Positions 46,547-57,772 of a stretch of DNA of 64,000 nucleotides are shown piece by piece. This DNA is from Hydrangea macrophylla (Eukaryota > Streptophyta > Magnoliopsida > Cornales > Hydrangeaceae), in contig CM066998.1 of assembly GCA_033977485.1 (NCBI GenBank), positions 24,677,501 through 24,741,500 of the forward strand, in the 5' to 3' direction. Both the position numbers and the translations under genes were made by a program. The notes under the pieces were generated by a model. It saw nothing but the letters and a program-made list of their open reading frames with translations. It was not told the DNA's origin and searched no databases. Position 1 is the first letter of the stretch; each line of letters opens with the position of its first letter.

Positions 46547-48059
46547 CGTTGGGAATATGCCCTCAAACCAGTTATTTGGACAATGGAATATCAAAATGCA
46601 TTTATGCATGTTAGTTCATGAGATGAATATTAGACTGAAATCCTTAAACAACATTGCATGTGGTTCATTTGTGTATGCGATTACACATGTGAGATATGAA
46701 TCACAAATCCTTGTTGTTTCAAATTAGTCACAGTGGATGATAAGTCTGGATAACTTATCAGGTATACACTGTAGCATGATTAACGTCTATGGGGTAGAAT
46801 GATGAATCTCATTCATAAGAGTCTTTGACTCTTGGTTAATATGCTAGTGCACTCGGTGCATTGACGGACCTGAGTTAAACCTATTGACACCTAAACGTTG
46901 TCACCGTCAATAGGAACTCAAAACTTGTATAGGGATACATGTCCTTAATCCTGAGACAGTTATGGACGCAAGTTGTATGCTTGGTTGCTTTGACTTACCA
47001 ATCAGTGAGGTCTTGCAAGATCAACACCTGGGTATCTTGGGTAAATCAAGTATACAACGTTGGGAACATATATTGTCAAGATGGAATTCTACCCTCTTCA
47101 ATAAAACGAAGAGTAAGTATTCCCTCGAGAATGTCACTAGGAGTGATTACTGAGAGCTGGCCAGCCTTGTCAACAAAGTGTCATTGTTGACATGTTTAGT
47201 AATCCAAACGTAGTGAATGATACTCGAGGAATATAAGATGTACTATCTATTGGGTCGACAGTATCTTAAAACATACATCCCAATGATAGATACGAATACT
47301 GCTTGGTAGAGGGACATCCGTATCATATTATACAAGTCTAGCAATCGCTTATGTATGTGTGATTATGTTCTTATGCACTGGAGTGCAATTATCATTTTAT
47401 AGTGGCATTAATGATAATTGATCAATTATTGATTCCTTAGTTAAGAGTATTGACTAGATGGAATAATAATTGATCGAAGCCAGTAATTAAGAACCTAGGA
47501 GGTCCCACTCTTAGCTCCGCCAGAATGCTTGGAAGGGCAAATGAGGATGCTGTCTAGACTGGTTCGATCGATCGAAGTTGTTTCGATCGATTGAAGTCAA
47601 GGCCGGTTCGATCGATCGAGTTTCGTTAGATCGATCGAATGGTCGATCGATCGAACTCACTTCGATCGATTGAAAATAAGGTCGGTTCTGAGAATCTATA
47701 AATAGGGCAGCTGCGTCCAGGGAATGTAGTTCATCGTTTTTAACGTCCCTAAGCTGCTGAAACTGTTTTAGGGTTCCCAAACCTTCTTCATCCTCTCCAT
47801 TAGAGATCCCACCATCTCTAGCCTCTCCGGGAAGCGTTCGAGGAGACATAAGAGTGAAGATCACCTAGAGGTTGCTGTTGGATATTGCTAAAGGAAGCCA
47901 TATTCAGAATTGGGTTCAAGACCTAAGGTATATTATTCTTGCACCCTTGTACACATCTAAGGAGTTGACGAGTAGTAGATTTAGGGATACAAAAAGTTTT
48001 TTTTACTGGACTTTTTCCGCTGCGCGTTTAAACTTTGATTCAAACCGTTTTTACCAACA
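46547..48059 (+). mobile_element. 5' LTR of J
   Basis: 1513 bp; first base C in place of T. TATA box CTATAAATAGGGC (47696-47708) is preceded by an island of TTCGATCGATCGAA words (47562-47676). The stretch after TATA encodes no protein of note. Confidence 0.93.
47562..47676. repeat. TCGATCGA-type island upstream of TATA, J 5' LTR
   Basis: GGTTCGATCGATCGAAG, TTTCGATCGATTGAAG, TCGATCGATCGAG, TCGATCGATCGAAC and others, ending about 21 bp before TATA. Same block at 54054-54168 in the 3' LTR. J is copia-type, B and H-K are not, yet the motif is the same. Confidence 0.9.
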
Positions 48060-48061
48060 AT

Positions 48062-48075
48062 TGGTATCAGAGCCA
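48062..48075 (+). promoter_or_regulatory. Primer-binding site of J (initiator tRNA-Met type)
   Basis: TGGTATCAGAGCCA two bases after the 5' LTR. Confidence 0.92.
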
Positions 48076-48228
48076 CGCTCGTTTGGATCTTTAGATGTGT
48101 TTTTGGAACACTAGTTTTGATTTGCATGTTGATTTTAGAACTATTTTCGAAACTGCATCATCACAGATTTGATTCTGCAGTGTTATCGCAGCAGGATACA
48201 AATCTATGATTGCATAGGATGCAAGGCG

Positions 48229-48353
48229 GGTTCGATCGATCGAAGTAGTCTCGATCGATCGAACATCTTCTGTACTCAAGCGATCGAACGGGTTTCGATC
48301 GATCGAACAGTTCAGATGTTCAATCGATCGAATATAGTTCGATCGATCGAGAG
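48229..48353. repeat. TCGATCGA-type island in J leader
   Basis: GGTTCGATCGATCGAAG, TCTCGATCGATCGAAC, AAGCGATCGAAC, TTTCGATCGATCGAAC, CAATCGATCGAA, TTCGATCGATCGAGAG. Lies after the primer-binding site, ~520 bp downstream of TATA, and is matched to the U3 island. A further copy is near 48469-48482. Confidence 0.9.
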
Positions 48354-49149
48354 AGATTCTTTGTCAGGTTCTCTGTTTCACAGTGTTAAAGTTTTTTTTT
48401 AAGAAAATTAAATACTTTAATTTTAAAATATTTTGTAAATTTTTCAAATCACTGTGTGAAACAGAATGTTCGAACGATCGAACTGTGACAGAGAGGTATG
48501 ATGTTGTTTGAAGTTCTAAAACAGTATGTAAAGTGTTTATATATTGTGTGAATCAATTAGGGGTTCCAATAGTTACGTAGAATTGTTATATATGTGTGGA
48601 TGTGCATACGACTAACCCTTTTGCAGCAAGTTAGTCACTATCTCCCGTGGCACCAAGTTTTCTAAATTTTTTGTGTTTAAATGTTTTGAGATTGGTGTTT
48701 ATTTTAATATTTGGTTTGGACCTAAGGCATATGTAAAGGGCGCTGCGACTTCAATCCTACAAAAAGGAAAGTCGCATCGGTTTCCCTAGCCTTTTTATTT
48801 ATTGTTGCAATTTCTTTTTCTAGAAAAATTGTAAGCTTCGAAAGAAGCATAGGACCAATGTAATAGAATTAGGAATTCCATGAAGATGGAGCAAGGAGCC
48901 GTTGTCCATGAAGATGGAGCTGGAGGCGACCGAACCAAGAAGGAGGTTCTATGGAGATAGAGCCATGGGAGATAGAGGCATTGTTTGAATGCCTATATTT
49001 CATTTTAGTTTTTGTTTTAAGTGCTTGGTTTGTGATTGGCGTATAACACATTGTTGCATGCACGTAAAACATGTTTTCTAAAATAAAATTCAAAAACCAT
49101 TTTCAACACATTAGTAAATACTGGATGTTTATGGGCAATGTGTAGAAAC

Positions 49150-49450
49150 AATTTTTTAAAATTAAAAAATTCCTATTAGTTCATTGTAAGTATGATAAAT
49201 ACTCTGTGTCACTCATTTATGAGTGATCATTCCATACGGAGGGTATTTCTTATTGATTCCTAGATATGAACTTCTTATAAAAATCTAGTGGGAGAGGGAC
49301 TTATTTTATAACTCTAATTTTATAACTCCCACGGTCTTCCATAAACGGTTCATTGTAAGGTGGGTAGTATATTCTGTGTCACCCAGCCATGGGTGATCAT
49401 TCCATACGGAGGATAGACTATTCATTGGTTACTAGATATGAACTTCCTTA
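49150..49450 (+). repeat. Imperfect tandem duplication in J leader
   Basis: TTCATTGTAAG, ATTCTGTGTCAC, GGGTGATCATTCCATACGGAG, CTAGATATGAACTTC occur twice in order, about 170 bp apart. Confidence 0.7.
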
Positions 49451-49829
49451 GGATAGAATCAATGAGACGCGTTAGAGAGTGACCACTACACTGAGGCACT
49501 ACTTGAGGTGGTTGTCATTGGATTCTAGTTAATGGTGAACACTAGCTAAGCTATGGGTAAGGGATTCCACACGAAGCATTATCCAGAAACTTAGAGACCA
49601 AAAGTTCAGGAGTCATGAATTATTTTGTAAGAGTTGCATAACATTCGTGATGGGTTTCCCAGTCAGGCTATGAGGTTATGATCGCCACACGGAGACTTAA
49701 CTTTATAGGCTTGACATCCTGAAGACAATTAATGAGTTGGTTAAGGGAATTCCAATGTATCATATAAATTGTCATATTCATGATTTCCATATTGTAATTC
49801 TGTTACATAATTTGTATTTCAGATTCATT

Positions 49830-50687
49830 ATGTCTAGCCCACTTGCTATAACCATGATCCAGAATAAGCTAATTGGAAACAACTACGTTGAATGGAAACT
49901 GGAACTGGATGAATTGTTAACTGCTAATGGATGTAAATACGTTCTTACCATTCCATGTCCACCTATTCCATGCCATGACACCCCAACTGATCTTGTGGAT
50001 CAATATTGGCAGTGGATAAGATTTGATGGTTTAGCTCGCTCTAGCATCTTAGACTCTGTGTCTGATGTGTTGAAGCAGCAACATCAACCTTTGAACACTG
50101 CCCGTGCTATAATATTGAACCTCGAGGAGATGTTTGGGGAGCTGAGTCGAACTGCAAGGCTTAGAGCCTTGGAGTTAGTCATGGACACCAGAATGTTGGA
50201 AGGAACTTCAATGAGAGAGCATGTTTTTAAAATGATTACTTATTTCAAAGTACTGGAAGTTCTGGGTTCCGACATTGATGGTGAGACTCAAGTTGACATA
50301 ATCTTGCATTCGTTGCCTTCATCATTCACTCAATTTAAAAAGGTTTTTAAAATGAGTAAAACAGTTTTTTCAACAAGTGAATTGATGAGCTCTCTTGAGG
50401 CAACGATGGATATAGTCAAAGAGGAGTCAAATGTTCAAAACATTGGATCTTCTGGAACTAAGCCTAAGAGCATAAGTTCAGAGAAGGAGAAGCAAGACTC
50501 AAGGATAGGTGAGCCTAACTCAATTATTAGGAAGAAGGCAAGACTTGGAAAGGGAAAGGCTGATGCCGTGCCAAAAGGAAAGTGTTTCAATTGTGGCGTG
50601 AAAGGGCATTGGAAAAGGAACTGTGTGGAATACTTGACTGCCAAAAGGCAAGGTACGATCCTTTCACTAGTTTTTGAAGTAAGTTGA
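49830..50687 (+). CDS. Copia-type Gag of element J
   Basis: An intact frame of 285 residues from ATG 49830; an upstream in-frame ATG (49737) is less likely because family members begin with a short S/T-rich start followed by the capsid motif seen here (LIGNNYVEWKLELDELL, residues 13-29). This is the UBN2-type copia Gag: the W-stretch, NLEEMFGELSRTARLRALE (~residues 94-112), then MRMLEGTSMREHV-like helix and LPSSFTQF. One CCHC zinc knuckle, CFNCGVKGHWKRNC, starts at residue 252. It should form particles and bind RNA. It stops shortly after the knuckle, and no protease follows, so a separate supply of enzymes is needed. The lack of stops and frameshifts fits the young age. Confidence 0.9.
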   Translation: MSSPLAITMIQNKLIGNNYVEWKLELDELLTANGCKYVLTIPCPPIPCHDTPTDLVDQYWQWIRFDGLARSSILDSVSDVLKQQHQPLNTARAIILNLEEMFGELSRTARLRALELVMDTRMLEGTSMREHVFKMITYFKVLEVLGSDIDGETQVDIILHSLPSSFTQFKKVFKMSKTVFSTSELMSSLEATMDIVKEESNVQNIGSSGTKPKSISSEKEKQDSRIGEPNSIIRKKARLGKGKADAVPKGKCFNCGVKGHWKRNCVEYLTAKRQGTILSLVFEVS

Positions 50688-53038
50688 AAAACTGATACTT
50701 CAACTACTATGGGCACTGATTCTAAATTTTCTAATTAAATCTGTAATTGATGCAGGGGATTGGAAAATAAGAATGTGCAATGATTAGAAGATCTTGATTA
50801 CCTTTTGGGATCTGATGCAAGAGTTGCTATTAGATTAATAGTTTTATCTTGTAATAAAACTTTGGAGTTATTAGATGGATTTCAGTTTTGAATTAATGAA
50901 TAATATTTATTCTTTTGATTTTGGTACTGAAATTCTTGATTAAAAGAAAGTGTTCTTTTATGTGATCTAAATAACTTGTCAAGCAAGTATCTCACCAATT
51001 TACTCTTGTTTATCATATATTATCTAATGTAGTATTTAAATAACTCATGGGTATTTTACCATCTAAATGGATAGCACCTTCAACTAATTGTATAAATCCT
51101 TTGGTTTAGAGGTCAGATCACATTAAATCTAAATGGGATAAATGGGGAGTAAAGGATTGGATCCTAGACTCTTTTGGTTGCTGAGACCATTGCCTATTTG
51201 TTAATCCTATTTAGAGAGTAAACGTGATCAGATCATATTAATCTAAATAGGATAAATAGGAAGTAGAGGATTGGATCCTAGACTTTTTTTGGTTGCTAAG
51301 ACCACTGCCTATTTGTCAATCCTATTTAGAGGGTAATGTGATCAGGTGATTTTTCTTTTTGAAATATCACACGACCAAGGAATTAATAGAATTAGGGCAT
51401 ACTCACATATGCAGGCCAATAAACATTAGAGTTGTAAAGTGGTTTTGGCTACTCCAGATACTGATATAGATTTACTTATTGCACCTTCATCCTCAATTTT
51501 GAAGAAATTCAAAAGTTTTGGAATGAAGAGTAATTGGTAAAAGAATATCGTTGCTTTTGATTTAATCAAAATGGTGAGTATCTGTCTAATGTGTTTATTG
51601 TCTATAAGAGATAAGAATGAAAATTCTTTCTTGATCGTCTACACCTAGTGCGCCTCCACGGGATGGTGTAGCAGGTAGAAGGAACTACCTTCTTTTAGAT
51701 ACGACTGGGTCATGAGATGAGTTATTTAGAGTTACTACTGTTCCTTGTTTTTCTCGATGGAACCACAATGTATGTACTGGATCTTATTCAAAAGCGAACC
51801 ATTCCAATAGACATCCCCAAAAGTTGTGAAAATGATGGGACTTCTTTCTCATGGTAACTTTGGATAAGGATGCCTAACACTAAGGTGTAAAGGAATGATG
51901 AGCCTTTTGAATCTAGATTAGAATTATAATACTTCTGTAGTGTTTCCAGAGAAAACAAAAGTTGGTTGGAGACCAAATTTTGCAAAGGAAAGATAATATA
52001 AAAGAGTAAAGTTATTTACATCTTAAAGCAATCTATAAATCATCAGGAACTAAAATCTACTACCTCTTCATCCGTTCCTACATTGGTGCTTCATTGTAGT
52101 GGGAGAATTCTCAACGTTGTTGAAATCCCCTGGTACAATAAAGTTTTATGATAAGGAAGCTCTGGTATATGATTTGCATAAGTCTACAGACTAAAGCAAT
52201 CATCCAGAGATAAGCACATATGTTTTGACATGTTGGTCAAAATACTTTGGATTTCTCTGAAGTGTGGATGTGGCTTAACTGGATGTAAGGATCCTTGCAC
52301 TAAGGAAGTGTGGTGGTGATTATGGTTCCCCACAATGATAACACCTTTATCATTATGAGATGTCAAAGTAGTGTTATCAATAGTTGAGGTTAAGTTTCTT
52401 CAGTATATTTGATATTTATGATCTCGGTGAGGCGAGCAATAATTTTTGGATTATGCTCATTCAAGATCGAGAAGTTAAGGTAATGAGATTATCTCAAACT
52501 TCTATATCATAAAGTTACTAGCAAGATTCAACGTAGAACATTTCGATAAAGGTTATTCACCTTTTGAACATAACCTATTGCTCTTTCAAGACTTGTAATC
52601 TTAGGATGCAAGATGAAAGAGGTCGCATAAAAGGTGTATCATAAGCCTAGGCTGTTGATAAACCTTGTATGTGATGTTAGGTATGGGATATCTGTTAAAC
52701 CGTCGAGGTTGTTCACAGATATCAGTCCAAATGGAAGTTCAGTTCACTGAACTATCATAAAGCACATATTCTCTAGGGCTTGAGACAGAACTAGTAGATA
52801 TATGCTAGATGATGTTGTTTTGGACTATGTTCGAATTAGCTTTACTGGATACATGTTTGGTGACGTCTTTTTGTCTAGGGATATAGTATAACATGGAGAT
52901 GTTCTACTATGGATTGTTTCAGTCGATGATCATCAGTCCCTATGTAAAACTTTACGGGTTAAGGATTTTGACAAGTCACGTAAACAATGTTGGTGTTTGT
53001 TTGTAACACAATATGGTTATGAGTGCAAGTGGGAGTTT
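50688..53038 (+). other. Non-coding interior of J, with a 118 bp duplication
   Basis: No long frame and no recognisable pol motif on either strand. Positions 51112-51350 hold two copies of a ~118 bp unit (AAATRGGATAAATRGGRAGT, GATTGGATCCTAGACT, GACCAYTGCCTATTTGT). The purine tract at 53022-53038 ends it. Confidence 0.65.
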
Positions 53039-54550
53039 GTTGGGAATATGCCCTCAAACCAGTTAGTTGGATAATGGAATATCAAAATGCGTTTATGCAT
53101 GTTAGTTCATGAGATGAATATTATACTGAAATCCTTAAACAACATTGCATGTGGTTCATTTGTGTATGCGATTACACATGTGAGATATGAATCACAAATC
53201 CTTGTTGTTTCAAATTAGTCACAGTGGATGATAAGTCTGGATAACTTATCAGGTATACACTGTAGCATGATTAACGTCTACAGGGTAGAATGATGAATCT
53301 CATTCATAAGAGTCTTTGACTCTTGGTTAATATGCTAGTGCACTCGGTGCATTGACGAACCTGAGTTAAACCTATTGACACCTAAACGCTGTCACCGTCA
53401 ATAGGAACTCAAAACTTGTATAGGGATACATGTCCTTAATCCTGAGACAGTTATGGACGCAAGTTGTATGCTTGGTTGCTTTGACTTACCAATCAGTGAG
53501 GTCTTGCAAGATCAACACCTGGGTATCTTGGGTAAATCAAGTATACAACGTTGGGAACATATATTGTCAAGATGGAATTCTACCCTCTTCAATAAAACGA
53601 AGAGTAAGTATTCCCTCGAGAATGTCACTAGGAGTGATTACTGAGAGCTGGCCAGCCTTGTCAACAAAGTGTTATTGTTGACATGTTTAGTAATCCAAGC
53701 GTAGTGAATGATACTCGAGGAATATAAGATGTACTATCTATTGGGTCGACAGTATCTTAAAACATACATCCCAATGATAGATACGAATACTGCTTGGTAG
53801 AGGGACATCCGTATCATATTATACAAGTCTAGCAATCGCTTATGTATGTGTGATTATGTTCTTATGCACTGGAGTGCAATTATCATTTTATAGTGGCATT
53901 AATGATAATTGATCAATTATTGATTCCTTAGTTAAGAGTATTGACTAGATGGAATAATAATTGATCGAAGCCAGTAATTAAGAACCTAGGAGGTCCCACT
54001 CTTAGCTCCGCCAGAATGCTTGGAAGGGCAAATGAGGATGCTGTCTAGACTGGTTCGATCGATCGAAGTTGTTTCGATCGATTGAAGTCAAGGCCGGTTC
54101 GATCGATCGAGTTTCGTTAGATCGATCGAATGTTCGATCGATCGAACTCACTTCGATCGATTGAAAGTAAGGTCGGTTCTGAGAATCTATAAATAGGGCA
54201 GCTGCGTCCAGGGAATGTAGTTCGTCGTTTTTAACGTCCCTAAGCTGCTGAAACTGTTTTAGGGTTCCCAAACCTTCTTCATCCTCTCCATTAGAGATCC
54301 CACCATCTCTAGCCTCTCTGGGAAGCGTTCGAGGAGACATAAGAGTGAAGATCACCTAGAGGTTGTTGTTGGATATTGCTAAAGGAAGCCATATTCAGAA
54401 TTGGGTTCAAGACCTAAGGTATATTATTCTTGCACCCTTGTACACATCTAAGGAGTTGACGAGTAGTAGATTTAGGGATACCAAAAGTTTTTTTTACTGG
54501 ACTTTTTCCGCTGCGCGTTTAAACTTTGATTCAAACCGTTTTTACCAACA
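53039..54550 (+). mobile_element. 3' LTR of J
   Basis: 1512 bp, near-identical to the 5' LTR, with its TATA box near 54188-54200 and island 54054-54168. Ends CCAACA and is followed by GATGT. Confidence 0.93.
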
Positions 54551-54555
54551 GATGT

Positions 54556-55551
54556 CCCATGTATCATTGAAGACGTCCGACTAGTGTTCTAATATACTTC
54601 TCAGCCGTATAGACAACCGGTGAGAGTATACACTTGGTTGAAGACGTCCCATGTGCCAGTTCCAGTGTTTACAGATAGTGTGTGCCGTGAAGACGTCCGG
54701 TGGCCTATCAAGGGAATAAGTATGAATCGACTGTTATAGCATGTTATCATCCTTGATGTACCACGTGTTGTCAAGTGGATGAGAAAGAGAGTGCATAATG
54801 AGATTGAGTTGATGAGTAAAATGGTTTGGTTCGAAATGATTTGATTTTGGAAAGTTTTGATTTTGAAATGAAATGGTTTTGAAAAGTATTTATTTCGAAA
54901 AGCAAGTGTCTTTGAAAAGGGTTGGGAGTAAGTCTCATCGGTCATGCATTTTCACGTACGAGGATAAAATAAGGAGATTGAATTCTATGATGTTATGTTT
55001 ATCTGTCTACCTGTCTTGTTGAGACCCCTTCTATGTCTGTGGTGAGAATGCATCTTTTGATGAGAGATTAGTATGTGGGTGAACACTAAAGTGAGTTGAG
55101 TGATGTTTCTTTATATTGATTAGTATGTGGTTGAGACTCTCACTCAGCCTTGTTCCAAGGCTGACAGCATGTTACGCCCTGGGCATTCCTATGTCCAGAG
55201 TGTTGCAGGTTTGGAGATAGATAGAAGAGTTCAGGATGCAGTGCCGTGGAGCTAAGGAGGATAAAGCCTTGCTGAAGATCTGGAAGATAGTTTCTCATGT
55301 TTTTAAGCTTATGTAAATAGTTTAGTATGGTCTCTTGTATTAAGATTGAAGTTATTGTAACTCTTATTTAATATCTACTGCTGTATTTATACTCTGATAA
55401 GTTTAAGTCATGCTTATGCTTTAGCATTTCCCTTATGATTGCATTGTGTGGAGTTAGAAGGACAGGACGGTTAACAAACTAGTCACGTGTCCACGGAGCC
55501 ATAAAGGAAATTTTATTTTTCCCTATTTTTGGCTTACTCCGGGGCATGACA
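54556..55551 (+). mobile_element. 3' end of M's right LTR
   Basis: Tandem words GAAGACGTCC(GGT) at 54570, 54640 and 54690, then the twin stem-loop (CACTCAGCCTTG...AAGGCTGACAG; TGGGCATTCCTATGTCCA, 55141-55198), then AAAGGAAATTTTATTTTTCC and the terminus CCGGGGCATGACA. Confidence 0.75.
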
Positions 55552-55738
55552 GGACCACTCTAATATTGCAATTGATAGAATCGTTATTATATATTCAGTT
55601 GTTTACAGTTCCTGTTTATTTGTTGGACTAGGATTGTGTGGTGTGAAAAATTTAGTGACATTCACCCATCATTCCCTATGGACCCAAACATGAAATTTAT
55701 TTTTCTCTATTTTTGCTGCTCCAGGGCATGACAACTAT

Positions 55739-55967
55739 AGTTGTACTACATCCTTGTACTACCTAGTAGTACTCATCTTTCCCTTAATTATGATTCGCCC
55801 TTAGCCTATAAAAGGCTATCTATTCGTACTACCTAGTAGTAATCTTCTTTCCCTTAATTAGGATTCTCTCTTAGCCTACATAAAGGCTACCTATTGTAAT
55901 GCTTATCACACATCTCAATATGATACATTTGTGTTCATCTCTCTTTCTCTTTCCCATACTCTTAACA
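55739..55967 (+). mobile_element. Right part of copia LTR L
   Basis: Ends CTCTTAACA, the inverse of the TGTTRG start at 34106. It carries a ~70 bp tandem duplication (GTACTACCTAGTAGTA, TCTTTCCCTTAATTA, CTTAGCCTA) that duplicates the TATA region: TATAAAAGGC at 55809 and a decayed ACATAAAGGC at 55880. TGGTATAAGAG (55968-55978), a one-base variant of the tRNA-Met primer site, follows. Confidence 0.75.
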
Positions 55968-55978
55968 TGGTATAAGAG

Positions 55979-56847
55979 TTATGAGGTCCTGGTGTCCTCT
56001 TCCTCCTCTGGGTGACCTCTTAATAGGAGAGTATGCTGTGCGGTTTCCACAATAGTGGATCTTCCACATCAAAAATCCCACTTGTAGTTGCCTCAAGTTC
56101 ATAGCGGCGCCTCAGCCCTGCCACCTCCGTAACTTGGCATCCTCCTTCTAGTCACCTCCATCTCCATGCCACATCTACTCTGGTTCTGTCACTATCACCG
56201 CCTCTGTCGCTCAGCCACCACCTCTACCAATCGGCCACTGCCACCTAGATCAGTTCTACTACTCTTAAACTTATTTTTCACTTCATGGAGCCTTTGACAT
56301 ATCCCTCCTACAGATACTATCACAAATTATGACATATTCTATTGTATTGTCCTATTAGAGTATGTACTTTCTATCATAAACGTGGACCAGGGCACTATCT
56401 CGATGATTACAATAAGAATCCTACCAGATATTCACAGGATAATCGGTCCCGAGGTTATTGTTCATCATCCATTTCTATTTCTGCCAAGGGGTCATCATCT
56501 TCTAAGTCTCCTACCCCTTTATCCATCTCTGTTTCCCTCCATGTGAACATCATCAAATGAGTTCTTGGTCATTCTGGTAACACATCTCCTACTGCTCTAT
56601 CTGTTGCCCCAGGTATATCTTCTTGGTTTTTTAATTCTGGTTACTGTAACCATATGACCTCTAATCCAAATACATTCTCTACCAAAAATTCTACCCATAA
56701 TGCACCATCCATACACATTGTTAATGGTTCCTGTATGAACATCAGTCACACAGGGCAATTCTCCACCACTCACACATCTCTCCCAAACACTTATCTTATT
56801 CCTAAACTCCTTTTAAATCTTATATCAGTTGGTCAATTGTATGCTTC
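55979..56847 (+). pseudogene. Copia gag C-terminus and protease relic (element L)
   Basis: From 56342 a short frame has a decayed CCHC-like segment (CTFYHKRGPGHYLDDYNKNP). After a stop at 56560 the frame shows a copia protease in the order SWFFNSG (the DSG triad is damaged), CNHMTSNP, then IHIVNGSCMNISHTGQF, LPNTYLIPKLLLNLISVGQL (up to 56841). The family's protease matures the Gag-Pol particle proteins. Most of gag is deleted between the primer site and 56340. The frame runs on into unrelated acidic sequence at 56848. Confidence 0.82.
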
Positions 56848-57376
56848 TAACGAGGAGCTAGAGCCAGAGATTAAGCTAAAGGACCCAGTAGAGGATCCAG
56901 AGGACCTCGAGGCCGTTGAGGCAGATATCGTGGTTGGAGAGGTTGATGCAGTGGTAGAGGGAGACATGGTTATAGAGATAGTAGAGGAGGATGTTCCTGA
57001 CAAGGAGATAGTTGTGCCGGAGGTAGCCATTATGCCTGAGTTACCAGTCGAACCTATAGTGTATATGGAAGCCATAGCTGATATGGCAGTAGGATGGATA
57101 GCTGAGATGGTTGGACAGCCATCTAGATTTGTTATGGGATAGGCTGCATTAGCAGAGGCATTGGACATAGCTAATAGATTTGCTACTATAGCCATTGACG
57201 TCGCTAATCAGGCGATAATGGCAGAGGATGGAGATGTAGAGATAGTTGAGGATTGGGATAACAGAGTGGTAGTCGGAGATCTTGCCGCACTAGTTAAGGA
57301 TGTTCCCCTTCAGAAGATGGATATCATTTCAGACGATGAGACACCACCAGTAAAACCAAATGCTGACAATTTTTGA
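56848..57376 (+). pseudogene. Acidic frame of unknown origin, one in-frame TAG
   Basis: About 175 codons open in one frame except for TAG at 57140-57142. The first half is dominated by E, D, V, P with loose repeats (EPEIKLKDPVEDPEDLEAV; VPDKEIVVPEVAIMPELPVE), the second half is A/I/V/D-rich (DIANRFATIAIDVANQAIMA). It is fused in frame to the copia protease relic upstream and lies ~400 bp ahead of a gypsy gag. It could be an extra ORF of that gypsy element or a captured gene piece. No domain is recognised. Confidence 0.45.
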
Positions 57377-57772
57377 GTCATGATCTACAAAGTTTAGTTT
57401 TTGCTAGTTTTATATCAGGACATGTTGTTTACATGATTTTTGGGAGCTTGCGAGATAGCCATTGAACCATAGCTTTGTATAGATATTATCACTAGTAGCA
57501 TTGTAAATAGCAGACCTTAGTACTGTTTTAGCCTATGTCCCATGTAGTACACAGTTTGACTAGTGTGTACTATGCGGTACATCTTTTGATATATATATAT
57601 ATATACGAGCAGTACTTCCGATATTGGTTGCATATTTGAGCTGACATATGCTGATTAGTAGAACTATTAGTTCTTGTTACTTCTCGCTCTATCTTGATTT
57701 CATTTCTAGGAGAAGACTTTCAGCTAATCAATAGTTCTTTTGTAGGTACACGACACACATTATCACTATGGT
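57377..57772 (+). other. Spacer between acidic frame and gypsy gag
   Basis: AT-rich, with a TA run at 57589-57606. No primer-binding site or LTR end recognised. Confidence 0.35.

Larger units (their letters stand above)
46547..54550 (+). mobile_element. Element J: complete Ty1/copia-type element with gag only
   Basis: LTRs 46547-48059 and 53039-54550 with TGTTGG/CCAACA ends and the duplication GATGT (46542-46546, 54551-54555). The LTRs differ at about one percent of sites by eye, so insertion is recent. Primer-binding site, an intact gag and a purine tract (AGTGCAAGTGGGAGTTT, 53022-53038) are present. The 2.3 kb after gag has no protease, integrase, RT or RNase H motif, so J cannot move alone. 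It sits in M's right LTR. Confidence 0.93.
36079..55551 (+). mobile_element. Element M, 19.5 kb insertion with nested elements
   Basis: Bounded by TGTAGCACC (36079) and GGGGCATGACA (55551) with the duplication GGACC (36074-36078, 55552-55556). Its own sequence is 36079-37012 (promoter half of an LTR, TATA near 36703, (AG)n leader 36738-36772) and, at the right, roughly 45000-46546 plus 54556-55551 (a promoter half and LTR 3' end). The pieces between belong to F, E and J. Whether M was a full element or a solo LTR cannot be decided, since the left and right promoter halves do not obviously match. Confidence 0.7.
34195..55733 (+). mobile_element. D-family solo LTR H-K, split by element M
   Basis: The two parts 34195-36078 and 55557-55733 join, after removing M and one GGACC, into one LTR of about 2.06 kb. 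Across the join it lines up with LTR-a read on the minus strand (GTCTCCAGAC...GGACC...TTATATT-AGTTGT). It starts TATAATTCC (a decayed TGTAATACC) and ends AGGGCATGACA, with ACTAT on both sides (34190-34194, 55734-55738). TATA at 34525-34538; islands at 34279-34466 and 34931-35007; splice-donor-like repeat 34804-34820; tandem patch 35330-35620. Confidence 0.88.

Noticed and set aside
52160..52990. Decayed pol in the 3' part of element J
   Set aside because: No RT, RNase H or integrase motif could be read in any frame; left as non-coding.
46939..54355. Identical short frames in both J LTRs (for example 46939-47190 and 53430-53681)
   Set aside because: They are LTR sequence; being repeated follows from the two LTRs, not coding selection.
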